From an uncultured Eubacterium sp. (GTDB lineage: Bacteria > Bacillota > Clostridia > Peptostreptococcales > Anaerovoracaceae), in assembly GCA_937894585.1 (NCBI GenBank), contig CALBGO010000037.1:1-64000 (forward strand): 64,000 nt of DNA. The letters run 5' to 3'. A program made the position numbers and the translations under genes. Each line of letters opens with the position of its first letter. Position 1 is the first letter of the stretch. The notes beneath the pieces are model-generated. The model was not told the DNA's origin. It saw only the letters and a list, made by a program, of their open reading frames with translations, and ran no database searches. This document shows, one piece after another, positions 24,644 to 34,715 of the stretch.

Positions 24644-25876
24644 TTACTTCTTCTTGCGAAGCATATAGTTTGCTTTTACAGGTCTATCCATCTTCATGCG
24701 GAGCAGCTGCTGAGGATGCGGCGCGCTTTCCAGTTTCTCGTCTGTTTCCGCATCGTACATTTCGCTGATGTTCTGCGCATAATAGTCCATATCGGGTCCA
24801 AAAATTTCAATTTCCTCACCGGATGTCATCTTATTTCTCTGCTCCACCAGCGCAAAACCTGTTTCCGCATCATAATCCTTTACCAGTCCCACAAAGCTGT
24901 ATTCTCTGGTATAGGCGCTGGTCTGGTAATTCTGATCCTTGTTGGTCGGCTGATGGAAATAAAAACCGGTGGTAAATTCCCTGTGGCTGACTTTTTTCAG
25001 CTCACTCATCCATTCTTCGTTAAAACGGTAATTTTCCTGATCTGCGAAATAGGCGTCAATGGCTTTTCTATAAGCATGCACAATGGTTGCCACATAGAAA
25101 ATGCTCTTCATTCTGCCTTCAATCTTTGCGGACATAATACCGGAATTTACAAGCTCGGGGATATGTTCAATCATACACAGGTCGCGGGAATTGAGAATGT
25201 AAGTTCCTCTTCCGTCCTCTTCCACAGGATAATACTCTCCCGGTCGTTTTTCTTCCACCAAAGAGTATTTCCAGCGGCACGGATGAGCACATGCGCCGCG
25301 GTTGGCATCCCGTTCAATCATAAAATTACTCAGAAGGCATCTGCCCGAATAAGAAATGCACATCGCTCCGTGAACGAAAGCCTCGATTTCCATATCGGAA
25401 GGAATATTCTTTCTGATTTCGCGAATTTCGGGAAATGTCAGTTCTCTGGCAAGTACCAGACGCTTTACACCCATTTTGTACCAAAAATTTGCGGTACGAT
25501 AATTGGTCATATTTGCCTGAGTGGAAAGATGAATTTCCGCATTCGGAATTATCTCCTGTATCAAATCCACAATGCCCGGATCTGATACGATAAAAGCGTC
25601 GATGTCTAATTTCTTAATCTGCTCCAGATAATCGGTTAAAGGTCCGATATCCTCGTTATGAGCAAAAATGTTCATCGTCAGATAGCACCGCTTTCCTCTT
25701 TCGTGAGCAAAAGCAATACCTTCTTTCATTTCTTCTATGGTAAGATTTCCGGCGCCGGCGCGAAGGCTGAACATTTCACCGCCGAAATAGACTGCGTCTG
25801 CCCCGTACAGAACAGCTATTTTCAGTTTTTCCAAATCTCCTGCCGGTGCCAGCAGCTCAAATTGTTCTCTATTCAT
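24644..25876 (-). CDS. U32 family peptidase (RlhA/YrrN-type)
   Basis: 410 residues of the peptidase U32 family, with the N-terminal LLAPAGDLEKLKIAVLYGAD, the U32 signature EAFVHGAMCISYSGRCLLSN and the cysteines of GACAHPCRW. Characterised relatives (TrhP/YrrN-YrrO, RlhA) are needed for hydroxylation of tRNA U34 or 23S rRNA C2501; some are collagenase-like. The start at 25876 has GAGGAG 4-6 nt upstream and overlaps the methyltransferase gene by 8 bp. In many Firmicutes U32 genes sit with an O-methyltransferase and mltG, as here, which supports the TrhP (ho5U34 synthesis) role. Confidence 0.92.
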   Translation of the reverse strand: MNREQFELLAPAGDLEKLKIAVLYGADAVYFGGEMFSLRAGAGNLTIEEMKEGIAFAHERGKRCYLTMNIFAHNEDIGPLTDYLEQIKKLDIDAFIVSDPGIVDLIQEIIPNAEIHLSTQANMTNYRTANFWYKMGVKRLVLARELTFPEIREIRKNIPSDMEIEAFVHGAMCISYSGRCLLSNFMIERDANRGACAHPCRWKYSLVEEKRPGEYYPVEEDGRGTYILNSRDLCMIEHIPELVNSGIMSAKIEGRMKSIFYVATIVHAYRKAIDAYFADQENYRFNEEWMSELKKVSHREFTTGFYFHQPTNKDQNYQTSAYTREYSFVGLVKDYDAETGFALVEQRNKMTSGEEIEIFGPDMDYYAQNISEMYDAETDEKLESAPHPQQLLRMKMDRPVKANYMLRKKK

Positions 25877-26534
25877 ATTCTCCTCTGTAAATGGATACCG
25901 CAATGCCGTCGCCTACTGCAAGAAGCGAGGTTGTAAGTTCACCGGCATTGCTGATGTATTCTACATATTCTCTCATTTTTCGTATATTGGTCTTGTGTTT
26001 GTGTCCGGGATCGTAACTGTCCGAAGCGGTCATGGCTTTCTGAAGAATATTGTCCGAAACAATAACCGCTCCCGGTCTGCACACGGAAAGAGCCGCCTCA
26101 AGAAACCGTTTGTAGTGGCTCTTTGCGGCATCAATAAACACAAAGTCAAAACCGGTTTCACCCAGATCCCGAAGCTTTTCAATCTGTTCCTGTCCGTCAC
26201 CGAAAAGGCTGTGAATCTGCTCCTCTTTTCCGAACGCACGGATATTATGTCTTGCAGCCTGCATCATAGCTTCGTCTTTTTCAATGGTAAAAATTTCGGC
26301 ATCGGGACATTTTTGCGCATAATACAGCGCAGAGTAACCGATTGCCGTTCCGATTTCAAGAATTTTCGAAGGCTTCGCCAGCGCAAGAAGTGTATTCAGA
26401 TAGCTTTCGGTCTCCTTCAGAATAATCGGAACCCGGTCCGTTTCTCCCATTTCTCGAAGAGCAGAAAGCTCTTCGCTTGCGGCTCTGTAGTATCCGTTAA
26501 TATAGGAAGTTACAATGTCATTTGTTATATTCAT
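25869..26534 (-). CDS. Class I SAM-dependent O-methyltransferase (TrmR-like)
   Basis: 221 residues, methyltransferase family 3 (catechol O-methyltransferase-like): motif I ILEIGTAIGYSALYYA, then DFVFIDAAKSHYKRFLEAAL and GAVIVSDNILQ. B. subtilis TrmR, of this family and in this gene neighbourhood, methylates 5-hydroxyuridine at U34 of tRNA, and its partner is the U32 peptidase TrhP. That makes tRNA wobble-base methylation the likely role. The start at 26534 lies 1 bp after the mltG stop; no strong Shine-Dalgarno is visible, suggesting coupling. Confidence 0.9.
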   Translation of the reverse strand: MNITNDIVTSYINGYYRAASEELSALREMGETDRVPIILKETESYLNTLLALAKPSKILEIGTAIGYSALYYAQKCPDAEIFTIEKDEAMMQAARHNIRAFGKEEQIHSLFGDGQEQIEKLRDLGETGFDFVFIDAAKSHYKRFLEAALSVCRPGAVIVSDNILQKAMTASDSYDPGHKHKTNIRKMREYVEYISNAGELTTSLLAVGDGIAVSIYRGEYE

Positions 26535-26535
26535 A

Positions 26536-27579
26536 TCAGTACCACATATTTTCATTGACTGCTTTTTCATGCTCAGCCAGAGTTTTGGAGTATATCACTT
26601 TGCCGTCTTCTGTTGCAAAGAAATACAGATAATCCGACTTCTCGTAATGAAGCAGATCGTCCATAGCCGGTGCAGAAGGCGAGCAGACCGGTCCGACCGG
26701 AAGTCCTGCATACATATAAGTGTTGTAGGCAGAATCCACTTCCAGATCTTTGTATGTAACATTGACCCGCTTTTCCTGCAGCGCATAAAGTACGGTAATA
26801 TCACTCTGAAGCGGCATATCCTTTTTCAGACGATTGATAAAAACACCCGCAATGACCGGGCGATCCTTCTCAAACAGGGATTCGTTTTCCACTACCGCAG
26901 CAAGAGAAAGAAATTCGTGTACGGTCATATCCATAGCGGCAATCTCGTCTTTTCTCTCGCTGAGCACTTTATCCGTCATGGAAAGAATTATGTCAGTGAC
27001 TTCTTCCGGTGTCGGTTCTTCACTGGTTACGATATAAGTCTCAGGATAAATATACCCCTCCAGCGAATACATAATCTCGTCTTTGAGAATTTCTTCCGAA
27101 AGGAACCAGTATTTTTCAATGAGTTTTTTTAGATAGGTCCGATCATTCCACTTTTTAATCAGCTCTTCTGCGGTAAAAGGCATATTTTCGGATATTGACT
27201 CTGCTGCCTGCGGAATGGTGGCGCCTTCAATAATGGTAAAGGCATTTTTAGACAGATATTCAAAATCACCGGTATTGATGGCTTTCATAATCTCTGTCAG
27301 ATCCATATTCTTTCGGAAAAGATAGCTGTTTGCCTGCAGCGAGTCATAGCCGCCGATACGAATATGAATCTTTGCCATGATTTTATTCTTAATCAGTCCG
27401 TTTTCGTCCAGAATATCAATGATGGCGGAAGCGCTGCTGCCATCCGGAATGCTGACGGCAACAAGCTCATCATCGTCAGGATCTGCAGCTGCAATCCCGG
27501 AACTGTAAAAAAAGAACCCCGCTGCCGCAAGTACGGCAACAGCAATCAGCAGTATAATAATCAATCTGGATTTTTTCAA
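26536..27579 (-). CDS. mltG: Endolytic transglycosylase MltG
   Basis: 347 residues of the YceG family: one N-terminal membrane anchor (LIIILLIAVAVLAAAGFFFY), a LysM-like/linker region, and the catalytic domain with AAVVENESLFEKDRPVIAGV (catalytic Glu), GLPVGPVCSPS and YFFATEDGKVIYSKTLAEHE. MltG cleaves nascent peptidoglycan at the membrane and sets glycan length. It is the first gene of the mltG-methyltransferase-U32 cluster. Confidence 0.94.
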   Translation of the reverse strand: MKKSRLIIILLIAVAVLAAAGFFFYSSGIAAADPDDDELVAVSIPDGSSASAIIDILDENGLIKNKIMAKIHIRIGGYDSLQANSYLFRKNMDLTEIMKAINTGDFEYLSKNAFTIIEGATIPQAAESISENMPFTAEELIKKWNDRTYLKKLIEKYWFLSEEILKDEIMYSLEGYIYPETYIVTSEEPTPEEVTDIILSMTDKVLSERKDEIAAMDMTVHEFLSLAAVVENESLFEKDRPVIAGVFINRLKKDMPLQSDITVLYALQEKRVNVTYKDLEVDSAYNTYMYAGLPVGPVCSPSAPAMDDLLHYEKSDYLYFFATEDGKVIYSKTLAEHEKAVNENMWY

Positions 27580-27613
27580 TGTTTCCTACCTCGTTTCCAT
27601 GTTCCCCCGGGAG

Positions 27614-27645
27614 AAAAAATAAAGGGACGAACCAGCCGTCCCTTT
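27614..27645 (-). terminator. Rho-independent terminator after efp
   Basis: Perfect arms AAAGGGACG (27621-27629) and CGTCCCTTT (27637-27645) with a 7-nt loop, followed on the minus strand by ATTTTTT. It lies 17 bp past the efp stop codon. Confidence 0.88.
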
Positions 27646-27661
27646 TCGTTCTATAACGGTT

Positions 27662-28222
27662 TTATTTGGATCTTCCCAGGTATTCGCCGGATCTTGTATC
27701 AATCTGAATCTTTTCGCCTTCTTCAATGAAGATAGGAACCTGGATTACAGCGCCGGTTTCAACAGTAGCTGCCTTTGTTACATTGGTAGCGGTGTTGCCT
27801 TTTACACCCGGCTCTGTTTCTGTAACAACCAGATCCACAAAGTTCGGAGCTTCTACGATAAACGGCTGACCTTTGTAGAACTTGAGTGTTGCTTCGTCAT
27901 TTTCTCTCATGTACTTGATTGCTTCTTCTACCATATCATAAGCAACCGGAACCTGTTCATAAGTTTCCTGATCCATAAAATAGTAAAGATCTCCGTCGTT
28001 GTACAGGTACTGCATCTTCTTGGTTTCGATAATAGCTTCTTCGAACTTGTCATCCGGATTGAAAGCTTCTTCTCTGGTTGCTCCTGTAATAATGTTCTTG
28101 TATTTGGTTCTTACAAAAGCTGCGCCCTTACCCGGTTTTACATGCATGAAGTCCAGTACCACATGCGGTTCTCCGTTAATCTGGAATGTTCTGCCTTTTC
28201 TGAAATCACTTGCATAAATCAT
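27662..28222 (-). CDS. efp: Elongation factor P
   Basis: 186 residues: an N-terminal KOW-like domain with [17 protein letters not shown], where the lysine of PGKG is the residue modified in many bacteria, then two OB-like domains ending [20 protein letters not shown] helps ribosomes through polyproline stretches. In B. subtilis the modification is 5-aminopentanol. It has its own promoter (28269-28297) and terminator. Confidence 0.97.
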   Translation of the reverse strand: MIYASDFRKGRTFQINGEPHVVLDFMHVKPGKGAAFVRTKYKNIITGATREEAFNPDDKFEEAIIETKKMQYLYNDGDLYYFMDQETYEQVPVAYDMVEEAIKYMRENDEATLKFYKGQPFIVEAPNFVDLVVTETEPGVKGNTATNVTKAATVETGAVIQVPIFIEEGEKIQIDTRSGEYLGRSK

Positions 28223-28268
28223 CGGTCTATTCTCACTTTCTTTTTTTTAACGAATTTTTTCTGCAATT

Positions 28269-28297
28269 ATTATAGCAGATTTATTGCGGTTCGGCAA
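28269..28297 (-). promoter_or_regulatory. Probable efp promoter
   Basis: Minus strand: -35 TTGCCG (28297-28292), 17-nt spacer, -10 TATAAT (28274-28269). It overlaps the 3' end of ylbF. The predicted start is about 40 bp before the efp ATG. Confidence 0.6.
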
Positions 28298-28619
28298 GTC
28301 CCATTACTTCGCCCAGAATTTTATACACATCATTCATCATCAGCGAAAAACGCATTTCTGCCTGCATATACTGAGCTGCCATAGGGTCTTTCATAATAAT
28401 CTGATAGAGTTCCTGCACAGACTGCATCATTTCGCTGCCTACATCTTCTCCCATCATCTGCTTTGTCTGCAGTTCAAACTGCTTGCCCTGAAAGTCTTTA
28501 ATCATTGAAGAAAGGCCTTCGTTCTGATCGACTGTTTTTTTCAGCTGATCGTACTGTTTGAATTCTTCGGACTCTTTAATTGCTTTGGCAAGTCCGTGCG
28601 CCTGATCATATACATTCAT
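28281..28619 (-). CDS. YlbF family regulator
   Basis: 112 residues, helical, of the YlbF/YmcA (Com_YlbF) family: ALAKAIKESEEFKQYDQLKK-type N-terminus and AEMRFSLMMNDVYKILGEVM near the C-terminus. In B. subtilis YlbF, YmcA and YaaT form a complex that affects RNase Y, competence and sporulation; here the gene neighbours RNase J. Intergenic repeats (28640-28814) lie upstream. Confidence 0.88.
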   Translation of the reverse strand: MNVYDQAHGLAKAIKESEEFKQYDQLKKTVDQNEGLSSMIKDFQGKQFELQTKQMMGEDVGSEMMQSVQELYQIIMKDPMAAQYMQAEMRFSLMMNDVYKILGEVMGLAEPQ

Positions 28620-28639
28620 AATTTACTTACCTCCATTAT

Positions 28640-28814
28640 CTTTCCAATCGAACTTAGCTTTCGCTCGTTCTCTTGGAACAGAATCATTATACGACGATCG
28701 CCTCGCCAATCGAACTTCCCTGTCGTTCGTTCTCTTGGGGCGCTAAAGCATAAGGTCTGTCTTTCCAATCGAACTTAGCTTTCGCTCGTTCTCTTGGGAC
28801 AGAATCATTATACG
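28640..28814. repeat. Three copies of an intergenic hairpin repeat between RNase J and ylbF
   Basis: Two 54-bp copies (28640-28693 and 28761-28814) differ at one base. A third, partial copy lies at 28706-28740. The core is CCAATCGAAC...CGTTCTCTTGG, an imperfect inverted repeat around a short loop; full copies end with CATTATACG. The rnj stop codon lies in the last copy's end. A related pair is found at 44474-44720, so this is a dispersed family. Confidence 0.8.
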
Positions 28815-30625
28815 TCCATGAATATCGGAAGGATTATCGGGGAACGCTTGGTTTTCTTAAAGATAAACTTCCGAAGTTCTTCTCTCACATTGTTTTTGAT
28901 GCCGTTCCAGTCTTTGTAGCCTCCGCCCGCAAGGCTTTCTTCCAGTGCCCCCAGTGCGATTTCTCTGGCATCGTTGATCAGATCCTCATTTTCTCTGACA
29001 TATACAAAACCTCTGGATACAATATCCGGTCCGGAAATAATCTCTCCGCTGCTTCTGTCGATAGCTGCAACCACAATCAGAAGACCGGATTCCGACAGCA
29101 GCTTTCTGTCGCGGAGCACGATATTTCCGATATCTCCCACACCCAGTCCGTCAACCAGCACATCTTCTGCGCTGACTACATTCTGGAATTTCACTGCGTT
29201 TCTCTTGTCGATTGTCAGCTGATCCCCGTTGGAAAGAATAAAGATATTCTTTTTCTTTGTAGTTCCGATGGTTTCAGCCAGCGCCGCATGCTGCACCAGA
29301 TGCCTGTGCTCACCGTGAACCGGCATAAAGAATTTAGGTTTAATCAGCGCATGAATCAGCTTCAGTTCTTCCTGACAAGCGTGTCCGGAAACATGAATAT
29401 CGGCGATATCGTTGTAAATTACATCGACTTCCTTCTCGTAAAGCCTGTTTACTACGCTGGAAACTGTTTTCTCATTGCCCGGTACAGGTGTTGAGGAAAG
29501 GATTACCATATCACCTTTTTTCAGCTTCACATTTCTGTGCTCATCGTTTGCCATTCTGGAAAGCGCCGACATCGGCTCTCCCTGACTTCCGGTTGTAATA
29601 ATAACCAGTTCGTTATCCGGAATGTGACGGGTCTTGTTAAGCTCAACATAAGTTCCCGCCGGAATATGCAAGTATCCCAGTTCTGTCGCAAGGTTTACCA
29701 CATTATCCATACTTCTGCCGGAGACAGCTACTTTTCGGCCGTATTTTGCCGCAAGCTCTACGATTTTCTGTACTCTGTGCACATTGGAAGAGAAAGTCGC
29801 AATGATAATTCTGTTCTTCGCCTCTCTGAAAATACCGTCCAGAGTCTGACCGACAAGGCGTTCAGATGAAGTAAAGCCCTTTCTCAGTACATTGGTGCTG
29901 TCGGCAAGCATCAGATCCACGCCCCGCCTTCCGATTTCGGCAAATTTAGCAAGGTCTATAGGCTCGCCGTCGATAGGCGTATAGTCCACCTTGAAGTCGC
30001 CGGTATGAAACAAGGTTGCCGCAGGTGTCTGGATATACAGACAGATAGCATCGGCAATGGAGTGAGTGGTTCTGATCGCTTCCACCTTAAACTCTCCCAC
30101 CTTAAATTTATCGCCGGCTTTAATATAGTTGAATCTGGCTTTGAGGCCGTGTTCTTTTAATTTATTTTCAATCAACCCCAAAGTCAGTCTAGTTCCGTAC
30201 AGCGGTACATTGATCTGTTTCAGAAGATACGGCACAGCGCCGATGTGGTCTTCGTGACCGTGGGTAAATACCATACCCACAATTTTCCTTGCATTCTTTA
30301 CAAGATAGCTGAAATCCGGAATTACCACATCGATACCGTACATCTCATCTTCCGGAAAAGACATTCCGCAGTCGATAATCAAAATCTGATCTTTATATTC
30401 TAAAACCGTCAGGTTCTTACCTATTTCATTGAGACCTCCGATTGGAATAATTTTCAGGTTCTCCGCTTTTTTAGCCCTGTTCTGCGGCTTTGCAGCCTTC
30501 ACTGCCGATTTTCTCGGTGAAGATTTAGTCGGTGTTTTCTTTTTCAGCGGCAGAACTTCTTTATTCTGCGGTCTCTTAGACACCGTCCGCCTTACAGACG
30601 GCTTTTTACTGTTGTAGTCTCTCAT
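28808..30625 (-). CDS. rnj: Ribonuclease J
   Basis: 605 residues. A basic N-terminal extension rich in Lys/Ser (about 45 residues) is followed by a metallo-beta-lactamase/beta-CASP core: THGHEDHIGAVPYLL (metal ligands), LFHTGDFKVDYTP, VSGRSMDN, TGSQGEPMSALSRM and HVSGHACQEEL, then the RNase J C-terminal domain. RNase J acts as a 5'-3' exonuclease and endonuclease in mRNA decay and rRNA maturation. The start at 30625 is preceded by GGGGAAA; an upstream ATG at 30649 would overlap leuS. Confidence 0.95.
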   Translation of the reverse strand: MRDYNSKKPSVRRTVSKRPQNKEVLPLKKKTPTKSSPRKSAVKAAKPQNRAKKAENLKIIPIGGLNEIGKNLTVLEYKDQILIIDCGMSFPEDEMYGIDVVIPDFSYLVKNARKIVGMVFTHGHEDHIGAVPYLLKQINVPLYGTRLTLGLIENKLKEHGLKARFNYIKAGDKFKVGEFKVEAIRTTHSIADAICLYIQTPAATLFHTGDFKVDYTPIDGEPIDLAKFAEIGRRGVDLMLADSTNVLRKGFTSSERLVGQTLDGIFREAKNRIIIATFSSNVHRVQKIVELAAKYGRKVAVSGRSMDNVVNLATELGYLHIPAGTYVELNKTRHIPDNELVIITTGSQGEPMSALSRMANDEHRNVKLKKGDMVILSSTPVPGNEKTVSSVVNRLYEKEVDVIYNDIADIHVSGHACQEELKLIHALIKPKFFMPVHGEHRHLVQHAALAETIGTTKKKNIFILSNGDQLTIDKRNAVKFQNVVSAEDVLVDGLGVGDIGNIVLRDRKLLSESGLLIVVAAIDRSSGEIISGPDIVSRGFVYVRENEDLINDAREIALGALEESLAGGGYKDWNGIKNNVREELRKFIFKKTKRSPIILPIFMDV

Positions 30626-30635
30626 GTTTTCCCCT

Positions 30636-33107
30636 TTACTTAATAACAATATTTACTAATTTATTAGGGACAGCGATGACCTTCACTACATTCTGACCCT
30701 CTGTCAACGCTTTGACTTCGTCGCTTGAAAGAGCAGTCTTTTCCAGTTCTTCTCTGGAAAGGTTATTTGCAACATATAATTTTTCTTTTACTCTGCCGTT
30801 TACCTGAACGACAATTTCAACTGTATCTTTTACCAAAGCTTTTTCATCGTAAGACGGCCAGGAAACTTCTGTCAGTGTCTTTTCGTGACCCATCTGCTGC
30901 CACATTTCTTCACAGATATGCGGTGTGAACGGACTCAGAATCAGAATCAGTGTATCGATGGCCTTCTTCATAAAGGCTTTGTTTGCGTCTTTTAATTCTT
31001 TGTATCTGTACAGTTCGTTGACAAGTTCCATAATAGAACTGATTGCTGTGTTGAAACTGAACCTTCCGCCCACATCGTCGGTTACCTTCTTAATTGTGGT
31101 ATTCAAAATATAGTTCAATTCTTTATCAGCTTCAGTTTTAATTTCATAAGCTGTTTCGTATTCGTCTCTGTTTTCGCAGAACTCATATACCAGACGATAT
31201 ACACGGTTTAAGAAGCGATAACTTCCTTCCACACCGGCATCGGACCAGTCCAGTTCACGTTCCGGCGGAGCCGCAAACAGAATGAACAGCCTTGCGGTAT
31301 CTGCGCCGTACTTATTGATAATTTCTTCCGGGCTGACAACATTGCCCAGCGACTTACTCATCTTGCGGCCGTCCTTGTTTACCATACCCTGTGTCAGCAG
31401 GTTTTTGAACGGTTCTTCGCATTTAGTCAGTCCCAGATCATAAAGAGCCATCTGGAAGAATCTTGCGTACATCAGGTGAAGGATCGCGTGTTCAACACCG
31501 CCGATGTACTGATCCACATCCATCCAGTAGTCCGCTTTATCTTTTGCAAAAGCGGTTTCTGTATTCTTCGGATCGCAGTATCTTAAGAAATACCATGAGG
31601 AATCCAGGAAAGTATCCATGGTATCCATTTCTCTTTTTGCCTCTTTGCCGCACTTCGGACAAGTACACTTTGCAAAGGTTTTGGAAGTAGTCAGCGGAGA
31701 TTCACCTTTACCGGTAAATTTCACATCTGTCGGCAGCAGAACAGGAAGGTTTTCTTCCTTTTCAGGAACCCAACCGCAGTCTTCACAGTAAATCATAGGA
31801 ATCGGTGTACCCCAGTATCTCTGTCTTGAAATCAGCCAGTCGCGGAGTCTGTAATTAACAGTCTTCTTACCGATGCCCTCTTCTTCCAGCCATTCGATTA
31901 CAGCGGAAATAGCTTCTTTGTTGTTCATACCGTCAAATTTTCCGGAGTTAATCATAGTGCCTTCCGCAGCAAAAGCTTCGCTCAGATTATGCACATCGAT
32001 TTCGGGATTTCCCGAATCTACAACAGGAATAATTTCCAGGTCGAATTTTCTGGCAAAGTCAAAGTCTCTCTGGTCGTGAGCAGGTACTGCCATAATAGCG
32101 CCTGTACCGTATCCCATCAGGACATAGTCGGAAATGAAGATAGGAACTTTCTTTCCGTTAACCGGGTTTACCGCATATTTACCGATGAACACACCTGTCT
32201 TTTCATTGGCAGTGGAGGTTCTTTCGATATCGTTCATATGCTGAACTTTGTCAAGATACCGGTTTACAGCCTCTTCGTACTCGTTGCCTGCAACAAGATC
32301 CGCAACATAAGGATGCTCCGGTGCCATAACCATATAAGTTACGCCGAACAGCGTATCCGCTCTGGTGGTAAATACTTTCATTATCTTATCTGTGCCGTCA
32401 ATCTTAAAATCAATTTCCGCACCGATGGATTTACCAATCCAGTTTTTCTGCATAACTTTGACTTTATTCGGCCAGCCTTCCAGCTTATCAAGGTTTTCAA
32501 GAAGTCTGTCCGCATAGTCTGTAATCTTGAAATACCACTGAGAAAGATTTTTCTTTCCTACCGGAGATTTACATCTTTCACAGCAGCCGTCCACAACCTG
32601 TTCATTGGCAAGTACAGTCTGACAGCTCGGACACCAGTTTACCGGATTCTCTTTCTTGTAAGCCAGTCCCTTATTGTAGAACTGAATGAAAATCCACTGC
32701 ATCCATCTGTAATACTCAGGATTGCAGGTCTGCACTTCTCTGTCCCAGTCATAAGAAAGTCCCAGCTGATCCAGCTGCTCTTCCATCTCATGAATATTCT
32801 CCCAGGTCCATTTGCTCGGCTCCACGCCGTGTTTGATCGCAGCATTTTCCGCAGGAAGACCGAAAGAGTCAAAGCCCATAGGGTGCAGAACATTGTAACC
32901 CTGCATTGCCTTGCATCTTGCGATAACATCACCGATAGAATAGTTTCTCACATGTCCCATATGAAGTTTTCCCGATGGATACGGAAACATTTCAAGAACA
33001 TAGTATTTTTCTTTGTTTTCATCTTCGACAGTTTTGAAGGAATGATTATCTTTCCAATATTTCTGCCATTTTGCTTCAATTTCTTTAAAATTATATTTCT
33101 CGTTCAT
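30636..33107 (-). CDS. leuS: Leucyl-tRNA synthetase
   Basis: 823 residues, class I. The HIGH-type motif is in [16 protein letters not shown], the KMSKS motif in [16 protein letters not shown], the editing (CP1) domain lies between them with [19 protein letters not shown], and a zinc-binding cysteine pair appears in [13 protein letters not shown]. The length is normal for bacterial LeuRS. The start at 33107 (ATGAACGAGAAAT) lies 5 bp after the rsfS stop. Confidence 0.97.
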   Translation of the reverse strand: MNEKYNFKEIEAKWQKYWKDNHSFKTVEDENKEKYYVLEMFPYPSGKLHMGHVRNYSIGDVIARCKAMQGYNVLHPMGFDSFGLPAENAAIKHGVEPSKWTWENIHEMEEQLDQLGLSYDWDREVQTCNPEYYRWMQWIFIQFYNKGLAYKKENPVNWCPSCQTVLANEQVVDGCCERCKSPVGKKNLSQWYFKITDYADRLLENLDKLEGWPNKVKVMQKNWIGKSIGAEIDFKIDGTDKIMKVFTTRADTLFGVTYMVMAPEHPYVADLVAGNEYEEAVNRYLDKVQHMNDIERTSTANEKTGVFIGKYAVNPVNGKKVPIFISDYVLMGYGTGAIMAVPAHDQRDFDFARKFDLEIIPVVDSGNPEIDVHNLSEAFAAEGTMINSGKFDGMNNKEAISAVIEWLEEEGIGKKTVNYRLRDWLISRQRYWGTPIPMIYCEDCGWVPEKEENLPVLLPTDVKFTGKGESPLTTSKTFAKCTCPKCGKEAKREMDTMDTFLDSSWYFLRYCDPKNTETAFAKDKADYWMDVDQYIGGVEHAILHLMYARFFQMALYDLGLTKCEEPFKNLLTQGMVNKDGRKMSKSLGNVVSPEEIINKYGADTARLFILFAAPPERELDWSDAGVEGSYRFLNRVYRLVYEFCENRDEYETAYEIKTEADKELNYILNTTIKKVTDDVGGRFSFNTAISSIMELVNELYRYKELKDANKAFMKKAIDTLILILSPFTPHICEEMWQQMGHEKTLTEVSWPSYDEKALVKDTVEIVVQVNGRVKEKLYVANNLSREELEKTALSSDEVKALTEGQNVVKVIAVPNKLVNIVIK

Positions 33108-33112
33108 TTCTT

Positions 33113-33460
33113 TTACTGTGCCTCCCACTCTAAAAAAGTGCAATCGCCCCACACTTTTTCAATGCTGTATTTTTCTCTGGTGTCTTTTGTAAATATGTTG
33201 ACAATAATATCTCCAAAATCCATCAGTACCCATCCCGAATTCTGCTTGCCTTCAATGCTCTTTACAAAAAGACCTTCTTTTGCAAAGACTTCTTCCACTT
33301 CGTCGGTCAGGGTGTTAACCTGTCTTTCGGAATTTCCCGTTGCAATCACCAGATAATCGGCGAAAGAAGACTTTTCCGCAACATCGATGACTGTAATATC
33401 TGTCGCCTTCTTGTTGTCCAGAGTTTCTGCAGCAAGAAGTGCAAAACTTTTATTGTCCAT
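33113..33460 (-). CDS. rsfS: Ribosome silencing factor RsfS
   Basis: 115 residues of the RsfS/Iojap family: [28 protein letters not shown] and [16 protein letters not shown] are diagnostic. RsfS binds L14/uL14 and blocks subunit joining under starvation. The start at 33460 is used because longer versions overlap yqeK further. The operon order nadD-yqeK-rsfS is standard in Firmicutes. Confidence 0.95.
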   Translation of the reverse strand: MDNKSFALLAAETLDNKKATDITVIDVAEKSSFADYLVIATGNSERQVNTLTDEVEEVFAKEGLFVKSIEGKQNSGWVLMDFGDIIVNIFTKDTREKYSIEKVWGDCTFLEWEAQ

Positions 33461-34025
33461 TTTCTGTTCTCCTGTTTTTCTTAAAATAATCTCTGGCATC
33501 GACCGTATCTGTGTCGAGATAAAGTCCCTGCCCCCTTACATATTCAATGGTTCTCTCAAGAGATAAAAGGCATGCCTCGTCTAAATCTTTTTCTGCTGCC
33601 TGCCGCAGAATGTCCACACCGGGATAGTTTCTGTTAGGTTCGACAGCATCTGCAATATAAATGATTTTCTCAAGAAGAGACATTGCGGGTCTTCCGGTCG
33701 TATGAAAGGATACTGCGTTCAGAATATCAGAATCCGTAACTCCGTAATCTCTTTCCATAATAACCGCAGCAATTTTGCCGTGAGAAAGATTTGGATTATC
33801 CATATACTTTTCACCCAGTGCAAGATGCTTTACATAATAATTCAGAGCCTCGGACGATACGCCCCGGTACATATCATGAAAAAGTGCTGCAAGTTCAGCT
33901 TTTTTCGGATCTGCTCCGTACTTTTCCGCAAGATATACGGCAGTCTTTCTGACGCCTTCTGTATGGGCTTTTCGTTTCTGTGAAAAATTCTTTTCAATAT
34001 AACTATTGATAGAGTCCGTGTTCAT
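33450..34025 (-). CDS. yqeK: HD domain hydrolase YqeK (Ap4A hydrolase)
   Basis: 191 residues with an HD-domain: H-E-G in RKAHTEGVRKTAVYLA, the HD pair in LAALFHDMYRG, and HGKIAAVIMER plus HTTGRPAMSLLEKIIYIAD. Bacterial YqeK proteins are symmetrical diadenosine tetraphosphate hydrolases producing ADP. It overlaps nadD by 23 bp and rsfS by 11 bp. Confidence 0.93.
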   Translation of the reverse strand: MNTDSINSYIEKNFSQKRKAHTEGVRKTAVYLAEKYGADPKKAELAALFHDMYRGVSSEALNYYVKHLALGEKYMDNPNLSHGKIAAVIMERDYGVTDSDILNAVSFHTTGRPAMSLLEKIIYIADAVEPNRNYPGVDILRQAAEKDLDEACLLSLERTIEYVRGQGLYLDTDTVDARDYFKKNRRTENGQ

Positions 34026-34605
34026 AAATATACCTTTCTATCTCATAAGGCACCAGATGTCTGATACCCTTTCCGTTTCTGATATTTTCTTTAATCTCTG
34101 TAGAAGATACCTCAATAATACGGTTATGCAAAAGCTTAATTCCGGTGCCGTATTCTCTGCGGAATTTTTCCGCTTTTTCTATGGTTTCGCTTTCTTTGTA
34201 TCCGGGCCTTATTCCCACGATAAAATCCTGCTCGCAAAGCAGCTCTTTTCCTTTGTACCATTTTTCCAAACTGAGAAAAGAATCCGTACCCAGTATGAAA
34301 TGAAAATGATCTTTGGGGTTCTGCGCTTTCAGCTCCTGTAAGGTATCATAAGTATAAGATACCTTGCGGCCGAATGCTTCAATCGTGGTAACTGCAAAAT
34401 TTTCATTTCGCTTTGCAATCAGCCTTATCATATTCACTCTGTCCTCTTCCGCCGCCATCTCCTTCCCTACCTTAAAGGGCTGAACTCTTGCCGGCATCAG
34501 AAAAACTTTTGCAAGACCGCATTCCTTCATAGCAGCACTGGCAATGGACAGATGTCCGTAATGGAAAGGATCGAAAGATCCTCCAAGAATTCCTATCTCA
34601 CTCAT
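34003..34605 (-). CDS. nadD: Nicotinate-nucleotide adenylyltransferase
   Basis: 200 residues, nucleotidyltransferase fold. The N-terminal GGSFDPFHYGHLSIA carries the HxGH-type ATP motif (HYGH), and the C-terminal SSTEIKENIRNGKGIRHLVP carries the SSTxIR-like motif with Lys in place of Arg. NadD converts nicotinate mononucleotide plus ATP to deamido-NAD. The start at 34605 fits the family; an upstream in-frame start adds eight residues. Confidence 0.95.
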   Translation of the reverse strand: MSEIGILGGSFDPFHYGHLSIASAAMKECGLAKVFLMPARVQPFKVGKEMAAEEDRVNMIRLIAKRNENFAVTTIEAFGRKVSYTYDTLQELKAQNPKDHFHFILGTDSFLSLEKWYKGKELLCEQDFIVGIRPGYKESETIEKAEKFRREYGTGIKLLHNRIIEVSSTEIKENIRNGKGIRHLVPYEIERYIYEHGLYQ

Positions 34606-34715
34606 GATAACCTCTGTATAATGTGTCACTGCCCGAAAGGCGTCTGTTTGTTTCAGAAGAGTAAACAGAGATTCCAGCTTTGGTTTTAGTCAGCTCTTGT
34701 AAAGCTGACCGCATC

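Noticed and set aside
34688..34710. Terminator between aspS and nadD
   Set aside because: The stem GTCAGCT/AGCTGAC is clear but is followed by TAAAACC, not a T-run, on the minus strand.
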